Assembly: GCA_963920525.1 (NCBI GenBank)
Contig: OY986439.1
Span: 26,794,819 to 26,858,818 of the forward strand
DNA length: 64,000 nt
Direction of reading: 5' to 3'
Origin: Dichetophora obliterata
Lineage: Eukaryota > Arthropoda > Insecta > Diptera > Sciomyzidae
Positions 46,561 through 57,665 of the stretch are shown in pieces (positions within the stretch are counted from its first letter, which is position 1; each line of letters opens with the position of its first letter). Both the position numbers and the translations under genes were made by a program. The notes under the pieces are model-generated. The model had not been told where the DNA came from, did no database searches, and saw only the letters and a list, made by a program, of their open reading frames with translations.

Positions 46561-49427
46561 CACATAGGGCCAGATTCAATTTTTTCGGCATAAAGTCGTA
46601 AATTTTTGTAAAATATATTTTGAATTTAACTGAATATTTTGAAAGGGCATACATTGGGTACATCGAATTCACAAATAAAAACATTTCAGTGGTAACGCTG
46701 GATTTTTGCAGCGCTAACAAAGTCAGCTGCCTGGTAAGCTGTTTGTTTTGTCAAAATTGGCGGGAGTCTTTTACTCAACTTTGCGCTTTTGCTGTAGCAA
46801 CACCAGGTTCCCAAATCTTTTTTGGAAAAATGGAAAATAAAGGTCAAGGTATGCCAAATATAAATGTTATTAAATGTTTTCGAATTATGAGTTATATTTT
46901 TTAGTTTTGGATTGTCTTTGATATGTCTTATTTTAGAAAAAATCTAACCGAAGTGTTCGTGTATCGTGGAGTAAAAAACAAATTTCTGCCAATTTGTGCC
47001 AAAAAGTAATTATGCAAATGCTTACTCTAAACTGTGTTTTTAAACTTGTTGCTAACATTTTTTGCCCATTTTTGACCATTCGCGCATATTTTGCATTTTT
47101 AGCCAAGTTTGAGGAAATGAGTCAGTTTCCAAAACGGAAATGAAAAAGCGTTATTTGACTGGATTGTTGAAAAATTTAATTTAAATGATGTATCAGTTGA
47201 CTTAAAGGCCGAAATCACTAAAAAAATAAGGAGTTTTCACATTTATATTATGAAAAATCTACCTAAATGTAATCGTAAAATTACGACATTTAAAAGGAAA
47301 CATTCCAGTTGGCTTTTGTCAAGCATGACTGTTGTCGTGGAGAAAATCAACGACCAAGTTGCTTCAGAAAATCAAATGGGACGACCACGACTGTCTTACA
47401 GTGATGCAGGATCACGGCTAAAAAGAAAAATGGCAAAGGAACTGGCAGATAATGAGGAAAATAATACAAGTCTCCTTGTTCATGCAGCATCAGTTTCAGC
47501 GAAAAAGGCCAAAATGAGCGATACAGCGTTTGTATTAAAGAATACTCTTTCTACTTGTAGTTCATCAAGTGAGATTAGAAAGAAACTGTCATTCTCGGAG
47601 CCGGTACCACTCACACCAAGTCAAGCTCTGGCATTTTTGATCGACAACTCCGTCACTAAAGCGCAATACAACAGCATGAGAGCTTTAAATAAATCACAAT
47701 TTTCCAACATTTATCCATGCTATAATAAAGTAAGAGAAGCCAAATTGGAGTGCAGGCCTACGGGAGTCAATGTGACGGAAAAAAGAGCCGAAGTATCTCT
47801 CCAAAATTTGCTTAATCATACGGCCAGTAGAATTTTCCTTCTGCAGGATGATGTATTCAAGAAACATCAAAACATAACAGATGTCAAACTAATCACGAGC
47901 TATGGATTTGACGGCTTTACGGGGCAGAGTATGTACAAGCAGAGATTCGTAGGAAAAAGGTCTGATATCAATGACGACTCATTATTTGTTACGAGCGTCA
48001 TTCCACTGAAACTAACGGATGATTTGGGACGCCTTTGTGGATAAATCAAACCCCCCAATCAGTAAGATTTTGCAGACCCCTAAAGCTTGAATTCGCTAAA
48101 GAAACCAAAGATCTTATTCTGGCAGAAAAGGCGGATTTAGAATCACAAATTCAAAACTTAACAACTTTTAATAACAATTTTTCAATTGACAGAAAAATCA
48201 CTGTCACTTTTGATCTCCATTTGACATTGATTGACGGCAAGGTGTTAAATATATTAACGGGAACCAAATCTTGTCAAGTATGTCCTATCTGTGGAGCCAG
48301 CCCAAAGGATTTTATGAAAACTACAGACATATCAAACTTTAAAGCTAAGTCTGGAAATCTTCAACACGGCATCAGTCCCCTACATGCATGGATAAGATTT
48401 TTTAAGTTCGTACTTAAAATCTCGTATAAACTATACTTAAAAAAGTGGCAAGTAAGGGATAAAGAAGAAAAAGACATGATAGCATCCCGTAAACAAGAAA
48501 TACAAACATTATTTTGCAGTGAAATGGGATTACATGTAGATAAGCCAAAACAAAACGGAAGTGGAAATACAAATGACGGAAATACCTCAAGAAGGGCATT
48601 TAAAAACACAAGGCAACTTTCAGTAATATTAGAACTAGATTATGATATTTTACAACGGTTTTATATTATTTTAATAACTATATCCTGTGAATTCCCAGTA
48701 AATACTACTAAATTCAGCCAATTATGTCAAGAAACTGCGTCGAATTATATGGAAAAGTATTCATGGTACCCAATGTCAGCAACTGTGCACAAAGTTTTAG
48801 TTCACGGTTCACAGATAATAGCATCATCGGTATTACCTATCGGTTGCTTTGGAGAAAACGCATCTGAAGCACGAAATAAACTTTATATGCGCGATAGACA
48901 ATCATATGCGAGACGAAATTCTCGTATCAACAATTTATCGGATGTGTTCCACCGATCAATGGATTGATCGGACCCTTTTCTTTCAAGCCTTAATATAAAA
49001 AAAGATTAGCTCAAAATAAAAAAACCTCGTTACCAAAGGAAGTTATTGAACTCTTAGAAGCACCAAATGTAGAATATAATAACCAGGAACAGTTTTTAGA
49101 CAGCGATGATAGCAACTCGGATACTGATCATGAAGACAACTTTTGCTTGGATTTGGAAGTAGAAAAAGAAGATTAATTTAATAATATTAATTGAATACCT
49201 TTAAGAAATCAGTATTTAAGTTTGTTTAAATCGAAACATCAAATAATAAAAAAAATTTACTTCTCTGCAATGTGTCCTTATATGGGCGGTATAGGTGGGC
49301 GTGGTCGGATTGACTTGAAATTGTTCTCACTTACTGCAAGTGCTAATATAATCAGTTCCACCAAAATTCAGCTCTCTAGCTTTATTATTAGACTTTATGC
49401 CAAAAAAATTGAATCTGGCCCTATGTG
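46561..49427 (+). mobile_element. Transib-like element encoding a RAG1-like transposase
   Basis: The TIRs are 37 bp with one mismatch: CACATAGGGCCAGATTCAAT then TTTTTNGGCATAAAGTC, at 46561-46597 and inverted at 49391-49427. The 5-bp direct repeat CAATG flanks it (46556-46560, 49428-49432). Length is 2867 bp, normal for Transib. CAC termini plus 5-bp duplication plus the transposase homology place it in or near the Transib/RAG1 group. A CMC/Chapaev relative is the alternative to exclude. Near-identical ends suggest recent insertion, although the gene is broken. Confidence 0.88.
46831..49176 (+). pseudogene. RAG1-like (Transib-type) transposase, multi-exon, damaged
   Basis: A probable first exon MENKGQ (46831) ends at a GTATG donor. 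A second (about 46936-47005) lies between TTATTTTAG and GTAATT. The main exon begins after TTTTTAG near 47103. The N-terminal part is basic (FKRKHSSWLLSSM). SYGFDGFTGQSMYKQRFVGK (about 47900-47960) holds a probable first catalytic Asp. TPQSVRFCRPLKLEFA, DGKVLNILTG and the zinc-type pair CQVCPICGA follow, then NLQHGISPLHAWIRFFKFVL, TNDGNTSRRAF, SWYPMSATVHKVLVHG, VLPIGCFGENASEARNK (Glu region like RAG1 SEGNESGNK) and SYARRNSRINNLSDVFHRSM. An acidic tail ends at TAA 49174-49176. Lesions: TGA near 47115, a one-base shift at about 48035, TGA at 48965-48967 and another stop near 49003. DNA cleavage and joining is the family role. This copy cannot make full-length protein. Confidence 0.82.
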
Positions 49428-49968
49428 CAATGTCGAAATAAAAAAAAAAGTTAATATTGCCATATTTTGAACGACAATCCAATGAAAAATCCCATGTTTT
49501 GTTACTTGATCTTTTTGATTTGAGAAAAAAAGACGTGTGCTATTTTTTTGTAAAGTGTGTAAATATTGTGATACAAAAAATATAAAATATGCCCAAAAGC
49601 TGTGTTACCTGCAATAGTACTTGTATCTAGGAAAACATGTGTTGTTTCAATAAAAAAAAAATAATATATATACATATACATTAAAAAAAGGAATGGCCAC
49701 CAAACTACATTGCTTAGCTTTATTAAGCAAAAAACATCTAAAATTTAGCTGCTTGTGATGTTTTGTAGCTGAATCTTCTTTCCGACTTCAAAACTGCCTC
49801 TCAAAGTGTTTGTCCCACAAAAAAGGAAATAAAAGAAAGTGGCAGCAAAATTTTGACATTGATACGGTGCCGATTTGAAAGACGTCACCTACTTCTTTAA
49901 CCTTCATAAATACATCTTGAGTGCAAGTGTCGAAGTTAGATATATTTAAAAAAAACATAATAAGTGCT

Positions 49969-50273
49969 ATGGAAAACTTAAAAACTAACCGTGGTTTTTT
50001 GAATGCTTTAAAAGATCAGGGTTTTAGTCATGTTGAGAAATTGGTGGATAGGATCTTGTCAATATTTTCATCAAATTTTTCGAACAACATTATTATGTAA
50101 GTAAATATTTTTAAAAAGCTTGATTTGGAATTAGGCCTGTCTATTGTAGATCTATGAGGGACAAAATTTTTCACTTTTGCCGAAAAATAATTGATTTGCG
50201 TAAAAATTTTGTGCAAGATGCCAATCACAAACTATTTCGGTTCTTCAGACTTCACAACACGAGAAAATTTTAA
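49969..50273 (+). pseudogene. Possible N-terminal exons of the outer Transib gene
   Basis: ATG at 49969 opens 42 codons (MENLKTNRGFLNALKDQGFS, HVEKLVDRILSIFSSN) to a GTAAGT donor at 50097. After TTGTAG an exon from 50150 continues in the same phase as SMRDKIFHFCRKIIDLRKNF, ending at TAA 50271-50273. Leu/Arg/Phe-rich helices with KxxxCRKxxxxR spacing recall N termini of Transib proteins, but I cannot confirm it. It lies in the outer shell, outside the hAT-like and RAG1-like inserts. No catalytic motifs remain. Confidence 0.35.
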
Positions 50274-50530
50274 GATCTGCTTGCAGTTCAGATTTTTTGC
50301 ATGCCCTTCTGCTCATTTTAGATCCAGTTCTTTCAAGCCCTGGTTTTAATAAAACAAAGCTATCTGATTGAAGCAAAAGAGCTTTTTGATGAGGAAAGTG
50401 AAAACATAACTTTTTCAGATATGTGTAAAATTAGGCATATTGTATAATTATTATGTGTGGTATTAATAAATCACGGTTTGCTCTTTATATTACATATAAT
50501 TTGTTTTAAATATATGTATGCTGTCTTTAA

Positions 50531-51887
50531 CCCTCCGTTACTAATGCAATTCGGAGTAACGTCATTACTAACCTGGGTGTAATTCACCCATAAATTTGAA
50601 TTCATTAATAAAATAGCAAAAAAAAAAAAACGCTTAAACAGTAAAACGGTTCTGCTTTTATTAATTTCGTATATTTTATTATTTTATTAAACATAAAATT
50701 CGTCCAGTTTAATTAATATTTAATTTTATTAAAAACATATCAAAATAACGTTAATTAGAGACAAAAAAAAAACAAATAACACAATGGTTTGAATAATTTC
50801 ACATCCCGAGGTCAAATTATTTGCCACGTTCTTCAAAAATGCCAATCTAAAAAGCTAAAAGATGTATAAAAAAATTATCAATAACATATTTTTTTGTGCA
50901 ATGAAAATTTTTTGAAATAATGACCTCTAATTATTCGCTTTAATTGAAACATTAACCTCTTATGGCACAGCAGCGCAAGCATCGTAGATAAGCGGCTAGC
51001 ACATAGAATAAATGTCGATTATGCAAAACTTAGTCACATAGTCAAAATAAAACAATTGAAGGAATTCTGGGTCAAAGAATTATACAATTTCACATTGGTT
51101 TTGCCAAATCGTCAAATGCATTGAAGAAAACGCTGAAATCAAAATAAAATAAAACTTCTATGTTTATCTATCTAGAGATGCATTTCTGTTTTTATCTGAG
51201 CAATGCCATGCATTGCCATGTTGTGCATGATCAGATATACGTAAATCCCTTTAAACAGATTTCTATGTTACACTTGTTAAGCCATGTCTATGTCTCGTCA
51301 AATGGCTAGTCAAATACAATAGAACAATATTAAGTGTTCCGTTAAAATTACAACGAGAAATTCGACCATTTCCACAGGGCTAAATCTAAATTCACAGTGT
51401 TGAGAAAGCTGAGATGTGATCTTGCAAGCACAAACACGTCTGCATTCTTAAAACTTTTTCTATTGATTTACATAACGATATGAAATCTTCGAAGCTGTTT
51501 AAGTCGAGCAAAGGTTTAAATCTTTAATTTGAATTTCCAGTGTTGCTCAGGAGAGGTTTTTTATTTAAAACCTTTTTTATTTTACTTGAGAAACAAATCA
51601 CACGTTTGTAGTAAATAATATAACATGATTACTAACTTGGGTGTAAACCACCCGAAATTCTTGTTCCTCCATTACTAACGTGGGTGTAAAACACCCAGAC
51701 ACTTTTATAAATGAGTATTTTTTGTAATTTAGTTTACAAAACAGTACTAAATTTTGTTTTAAAATATAGTAAAATATACAAAAAGAGATTACATTTGATA
51801 AAATGTTCGCACCATTAAACTACCAATAAATTTTTTCCATATTTCATAGCAAATGGGTGTAATCCACCCTGCGTTAGTAACGGAGGG
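50531..51887. mobile_element. piggyBac-like MITE with TTAA target
   Basis: It is flanked by TTAA (50527-50530, 51888-51891). The terminal repeats CCCTCCGTTACTAATGCA and inverted CCCTCCGTTACTAACGCA match at 17 of 18. CCC ends at a TTAA duplication are the piggyBac rule. A palindromic motif GGGTGTAATTCACCCA, preceded by TTACTAAC, occurs near the left end (50567-50593) and three times near the right end (51627, 51669, and inverted at 51852). Length is 1357 bp. I find no transposase. Confidence 0.93.
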
Positions 51888-53458
51888 TTAAACATCTTTT
51901 AAATGTAATAAACTAATGAAATATTGTTCAAAAACACATTTTGTAATGAAAAACAGGTACGAAATAACGCTAAACACAAAAAAATGGTTTTTACCATAAA
52001 TTTTTTGGGTCTCCTAGACCTGCTACGTCCATAAAGGTTAAAGGATTTCGTGATACATTCTTTTAAAAAGACATGTTTAAAATTTGGTCAAAAAATATGA
52101 AATGGTTTCAGAGTTTTGATACAATCAATTATTTAAAGCAATATGCGATGTCCAACACTTTGTACGGGCTCGACCCACCGTGCGACGGCAACTTTTTTGT
52201 GTCCAAATTTTTTTCCAGATAGTGGTTTGTGATGGCGCAAGAAATTTTTACTTGGAGTTATGTTATGACAGGTGAATTGACAGGTTTGTTTGATGGGATA
52301 TGATTTATATTGACAAGTTTAGTTCTAGTACCTATTGCTATATCAATCAGAGCTTTGGCTCAGAGCTTTTTGTTGCTAGATAAGCATTAGCTAGAGCGCG
52401 TTAAACTTTCTTTTCTGTGCCGACACCTGAAGCAGCAACAGCTATCGTAAAACAAGTCTTGTGGAAAAAAAAAAAACTAAAAGCCTTTAGGTAATTTTCG
52501 ATTTTAATCAAAATTAAGAAGAACGAAAATAAAATATTCATATTTTTCGAAGAATGATAACATATAATCTGAGGAGCAGTGAAAATTCGAACCCTTATAG
52601 GCATTAGATGGGAAAAAGATACACATATTATTTGTTAAAAGTCGTGTTGAAACTTCCAACGCAAGTATATTTGCAGAAAGATTTGCATCAGATTTGCATC
52701 GGAGTGCACTGGTGAACGACCGTAGCAACGTGGTCGACTCAGCGCACTTACACACCACCGCAGGTACACAGGTAGTGTCTACCTCAGTGCACTTACGTGC
52801 AACCGTAGTCGATAATCATTGTAACTTCACTGGATACAAACAATCAAGACACTTCTAGCAACATTTAACATTTTTTTTGTTAACTTAACTAATTTAACTA
52901 CATTAATCTACCTTAAACTATTTAAACTTGAATTAAACAACTTTAATCTACACATTAGCTACTTAAAATATTAATAATTTTGAACTTAAATTTTAACTAC
53001 TTAAAATATGATGAATTTTAAAACTAAATTTAATTAGTAACTAATCTAATAAGAATAATTAATCAATAATTAATTTCATGAATATCTCTCATTCTGCTTC
53101 TCCCTTTCATATCTCGGTTTTTTTTATATTGAAACAGTCATATTTTATTCAATTATTAAACATACATTATATCCACACATACATATCTGAGCAACATTTT
53201 CTTAACAAAGTTCGACCAACGTGTTTGCGCAAACATCGAGGGAACCTCATCAATAAAAATGTAAGTGCTCTGATTTAATATTACCTATTTCCTATAAAGT
53301 AAATATTCATTTAACTACCCTTCTTAACACTATAAATTAATTTTATTAAAATAACCAAATAACAAAAAAAAAACAATGATACAAATAATTGCAATATAAA
53401 AAAAAACAGTACAAAAGCAGAAACAAGAAAATATAAAAACGTAAATTTTTTTTGTCAA

Positions 53459-53520
53459 GTGAAAGATACAAAGAAAGATAGAAAGAAAGATAGAAAGAAA
53501 GAGAGAAAGAATGTAAAAAC
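53459..53520. repeat. (GAAA)n-type microsatellite
   Basis: GAAAGATAGAAAGAAAGATAG and GAAAGAAAGAGAGAAAGAA, interrupted, about 60 bp. Confidence 0.88.
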
Positions 53521-55582
53521 GTAAACAAACAATGAAGTAATTTTTTTTTGACAAACTAATGTTAACAACGAATTAATTTCTAGTTATCAAGTAAGAGTTA
53601 AAGTTTTTTTTACATTTAATCTCAGCGGCGGCTTTACTTAAATTTTAAGAGAGTTTATTTTTCTCTCGTAAAATGCTGCGAGCAACATAACCTATTCTTA
53701 GTTAAAATGTTAGTATTAAATATGAATTAGATAAAGTTTGTTAATGCTTTAACGCAGCAATGTTGCAGAAAACATTTCTTATAACCTATTTCTTTATTCT
53801 TATAAAATAATCAATGAATTATAAAAAAAATATGAATTGCGTTTAAATTAAACATAACATGTGAGTTTCTATTCTCTCTGGTGGGTGGATTTATGGATGG
53901 GAGTGGGAGAGCTTTATATAATCTCTCAGTTATGGTTGGGAAAGGGAGGCTCGGTGGCTATTCATCCAGTCTAGTCACCACGTCTTTGATTTATTTTGTG
54001 TTTCAATCTTCTTAGTTTAGTTCTTCTAATTGCTTCAATGCAGTTGCTTTGAATCAGTTGGTTGGATTTTTTTTTCAATATAAATTTTATTGCAATTACA
54101 ATGATAATGAGACCTTAATAATAAGAGTCCGTTATAATCTGCAGAAATGCTAAACAATTTTGTTCTTTTTTTTCATTCTTTATTCCGTCTGTTATTTAAA
54201 AAAGTTACCATCGTATTCATAATGCACATTTTTTTTTTGTGCGAGTCAAAACAATTTTTATCAATTTCACTGAGGATAACAGTTACAAGGTGTATAAGAT
54301 TGCTGTGCATGAAAATATAAAAACTGTATGATGATAAGAAAAGTGGCAGGAGCAAGAACCTTACGACAACACACGACGAGCACAGGCCTACAAGCATGCA
54401 CGTTGCTCTTATTCTACTATTTAATTTATCAATGTATTGATAAAATATCAATCAACCATCATAGGTTGTGGATGGCTTCTATTGTCTTTTTGATAAATTG
54501 ATATAAATTGACTTAAAGGCTTTCGAAAGGTTTTAAAACTTATTAAAAATTTTCTTTGACGAGGAAAATTTCTTGCCCTTTTTTTCGAAATATTTGCAGA
54601 AGTTTTCAGTGTGCAATGTTTTGCAATGATATGAAAACGCTTAATTTTTTAAGAATTTAAAAAATCTGCATGTGAATGGATTGCCAAAAGATTAAAAATT
54701 TTCATAACAAAAATCAAACAAGCAAATTTTTAGCAGTAATTTTCAAACAATTATCTACTTCTACCCAGCTAAAACTGCACAAATAATTTACCATAATAAT
54801 TGTTAAATAATGTTTTTGGATTTAAAAAAAAAAAAAAATAAAACGAATCCAATACAACTACTATTTGGAACATTTTAAGCACTTTAAATGCACTCTTTAG
54901 CTGTTTGCATAGAAACACACACATACACTGACATGAGCTAAAGTGTAACTACTTAAAACACTGAAGTTATTTTAATTTAGTATTAAGAGAAGCTAATGAC
55001 AAAGATGAAGCCTAGCTTAAATAAGACTTAATTAAATAGATTTCAAAGCTAAAAAAGTACTTTAAGTGAAGGCCTCACTCACAACAATGTTTTTGTGGCG
55101 TTTTGATGCACAGCGCGTGGAACATTGAAAGGTAGCATTGTCAGCGCAGCTAAACTAGCTTAATATATGTAGGGTAATAATAATAAATTTTTCGTCATTG
55201 AGTCGTCGTTAAAATGAGTCGTTTAAATTCCAAAGTGTTTGGATTTTTCTTATTTTTTGATTGTGTTTTTCTTAAAGTGGCAGCTGCACTGATTGCAAAT
55301 TACTGTTGATGTTTTTAATTTTATTGTTGTTGTCATTTTGTTTGTTAATTTGCTGCCTCTATGATGTCATTAATTTGTCAAATGCTAAGAAGAAATGTAC
55401 TTTTTACTGCAACTAATGAATGCTCATAATTATGCAAAAAGCGTTAACATTAAATTCGAAAAATAGCCACTTAAAAGAATTAAGAAAGCACATAAACTTA
55501 AATTACATACAAATAGCATTAAATAACACTAGAAATGTTATTAATTTCATTAGAAAATGAGAGCATTTGTATAAGAGCAAGC

Positions 55583-55612
55583 AAAACAAAAGACTTAAGC
55601 AACGAACTTGCT
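55583..55612 (+). repeat. Dispersed motif AAAAGACTTAAGNAACGAACTT
   Basis: AAACAAAAGACTTAAG then CAACGAACTTGCT, the same 28 bases as the copy at 31937. Confidence 0.85.
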
Positions 55613-55724
55613 GGCTATAGATTTTGGGCTTGTTTTGCTTAGAATGTTTTTTATATAAGCAATTTCATTTAAAAAAAAGCTTTTTGAAGCTTCTTGAAGT
55701 TTTTGTAAACTTTGCTGCTTTGTT

Positions 55725-55752
55725 TAAACAAAAGACTTAGGGCACGAACTTT
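55725..55752 (+). repeat. Dispersed motif AAAAGACTTAAGNAACGAACTT, diverged copy
   Basis: AAACAAAAGACTTAGG then GCACGAACTTT, 113 bp after the start of the previous copy's core. Confidence 0.7.
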
Positions 55753-57045
55753 GTGCTGTCATTTTTTGTTAACCAATAAATAGCTTATGTCAAAACCGTT
55801 TTTAGAAAAAAAAAAATCTTATGAAAGCCTCAGGCGAAGAACTTGATTTTGAAAAACAAACCAGACTGGCAACTTTTTAAATTTAATCGTGATTTAATGC
55901 TTTCGTACATTCTATTTGCTGAACTGTTTGTCCAGCCAAGCATTCAGCCATTCATCCATCCATCCATCTATCTTTCCATTCAACCCACCAAATTCGCTCA
56001 TCATCATCATCATCATTAGCTCTCTATATATCGCATCTATCTAGCTAGTTATCCACCTTTTTTTCACGTACCGTTATGAAATTATTGATTGTATAATAAC
56101 ATAGCAGCAGCTGAAGTCAATGCAGCAGCAAAACTATTTGTTTCAGTGCTCAAAAATGTTTCAACTACAATAGCTGAAAACTAGTTGTAGTTGTTCGTTG
56201 TTTTTGCTTTAGCTTTTTTTTTGTTTGCCATTTTTGCTCAGCAATTACAAGCCAGAAATGTGTAGCACACATTTCTGCACACACAAGTGCAATTCTATGT
56301 TTTAGCTGTTATTGTTGTTAGGCAAAGTGCCTAACAGTGCCTGAGTCTCTAAGCTTGCTTGTGCACATTTAAGTCGGCCACAATTTCCACTTGCCTCAAC
56401 ATTGCCAGAAAATGCAATCAATGCAACCAACATCAGCTATTGCAATGATAGCTAAGTAAAGGAAAAGGAAAAAAAAAACAGAAAAATGTTGTGAGCAGTT
56501 TTATAAAATTAAGTCTAGCACGTCAGAGCAAGTTAGAGAAAAGCGGCAATAAATTAAGAAAAAGCTGGTTGTTATGTAAAGTCTTGAAAAAAGATGCCGC
56601 AGACATGGTGAGTCAGGAAGCTGTTGCTGCTGCAGTAGTATTTGCAATGAACATTGTGGTGGCTAATGGGGTCGGTTCGTATGTTGTTGTTGTTGGGAAA
56701 TTAGTTTGTCGCTGCTTGCTGCAACTAGTGGGTCAACAATAATTAGTTCCAACTAGCTTGAAGGGTAAAGCTAACAGAATTTGCTTTTTCGCTCAAAGCT
56801 GGGTGAAAACTTAAGCGAGCTTTTACTTTAAATTAATGTCGTTAAATTGTATAAGTATAGCTTTCAAAACTAGTACAAGGTTAAATATAATTTTTACATT
56901 AACTATATATTATTTTCTTGTCTAATAGAAAAAAGAGCCATTCAACTTTGTGACTAGAAACGAGTAAGTTGATATGAAATTGTGGTACCAAATACATTTT
57001 AAAGTTTTGGTGTTTAAAATTTTATTTATTTTCTTTTATTTGTCG

Positions 57046-57423
57046 GCCTTTGTAGTCTAGTGGAGAGTGCACCAGACTATCAACCCAGAGGTCCCTGGTT
57101 TGAGTCCGGGCCCGGGCATGGTTCTTTTCACTTTCTTTGTTCTTACCTACATTTAAGAGTTATGGAAAAACTAAAAATCCACAACTAAATTGTGGAAAAT
57201 GTGAAATTAAAGGACAAGAACAACTAAGGGCTGGAAATGCTTGCCGAGGTTAAGGCATAACCCTAGCCTCGGTTAAAAGCAATTAAAATTGTCTTTCACG
57301 GTTGTTTCGCCTAATCAATAATTCACGTATGATTCCATCAATTCCTCTAAATAAATCTATCCCTTTCCTTTCAGGTCAAAGACAAAACCTTGTTTGTATA
57401 AGGCGCATGCCTTGGTTCTTTCA

Positions 57424-57454
<31 letters not shown>
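57046..57454 (+). mobile_element. tRNA-derived SINE with poly(A) tail
   Basis: The tRNA-like head (57046-57118) has an A box TAGTCTAGTGGAGAGTGC and a B box GGTTTGAGTCC. A body of about 310 bp with GCCGAGGTTAAGGCATAACC and AAGGCGCATGCCTTGGTTC follows, ending in 26 A residues (57429-57454). The intact boxes and long A tail indicate a younger copy than the SINE at 25831. The body differs, so these are two families. I could not find a convincing target duplication. Confidence 0.85.
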
Positions 57455-57559
57455 TCTTCCACCAAAAAAGTTTGTGAAAAGCAGTGTTGTTAAATGGTTT
57501 TGTGAAAAACAAATTTTATCACTTGACCAAAAATTTTATTCCATCAAAATAACTGTATC

Positions 57560-57665
57560 GTTAAGCAATAAAATCTTAAAATGACTTAAGACAGAACTGA
57601 GTTATTGATGTTTCTGTGTTCCACGCATATAGCAGTGTAAACTCACAAAATATTGAGCTTTTAGC
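57560..57665 (-). repeat. Dispersed repeat, partner of 34655-34765 (inverted)
   Basis: It carries GACAGAACTGAGTTATTGAT and TGTTCCACGCATATAGC, the inverse of the 34.7-kb copy. No terminal repeats are obvious. Confidence 0.75.

Larger units (their letters stand above)
46498..49919. mobile_element. hAT-like MITE (8-bp duplication), split by the RAG1-like element
   Basis: The ends are CAAGATGTATTTATTAAGGT (46498) and the inverse of CAAGATGTATTTATGAAGGT (49919). The inverted similarity continues for about 70 bp through AATCGGCACCGTANCAATGT. The 8-bp direct repeat AGTGCAAG lies at 46490-46497 and 49920-49927. The element's own DNA is 46498-46560 plus 49433-49919, about 550 bp. The inverted arm reads continuously across the inner insertion, which independently confirms the inner borders. 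The class (hAT or P-like) is inferred from the duplication length and CA start. Confidence 0.88.
45553..52182. mobile_element. Transib-type DNA transposon shell with three inserted elements
   Basis: The ends are CACGGTGGGGCGATCCCATA (45553) and the inverse of CACGGTGGGTCGAGCCCGTA (52182). Similarity continues through ACAAAGNGTTGGACATC, so the TIR is about 36 bp with five mismatches. The 5-bp direct repeat CGACG flanks it (45548-45552, 52183-52187). A CACNNTGG start and a GC-rich 5-bp duplication of CGNCG type are the Transib signature. Total span is 6630 bp, of which 46498-49919 and 50531-51887 are later insertions. A short two-exon coding remnant is at 49969-50273. The CACGGTG terminus resembles the V(D)J recombination heptamer CACAGTG. 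Confidence 0.85.
52188..57045. other. Non-coding, probably intronic DNA
   Basis: No host exon or bounded transposon recognised. A GAAA-type microsatellite lies at 53459-53520. The slightly G+C-richer 52640-52830 has an open frame on both strands but no domain. A CAT tetra/trinucleotide stretch (CATCATCATCATCATCATTA) occurs at about 55999-56019. The open frame 56491-56742 has no recognisable domain. Confidence 0.5.

Noticed and set aside
46173..52042. TTAACC at 46173 and inverted TTAACC at 52035 as a second piggyBac-like pair
   Set aside because: Beyond TTAACC the ends match poorly (CATTCCGGCC against TTTATGGACG), so the pairing is not supported.
52504..52758. Possible host exon in a slightly G+C-richer stretch
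   Set aside because: No domain, and no convincing splice sites with consistent phase on either strand.
57046..57118. Functional tRNA gene
   Set aside because: The head has A and B boxes but an irregular cloverleaf, and a 300-bp body with poly(A) follows, so it is a SINE.
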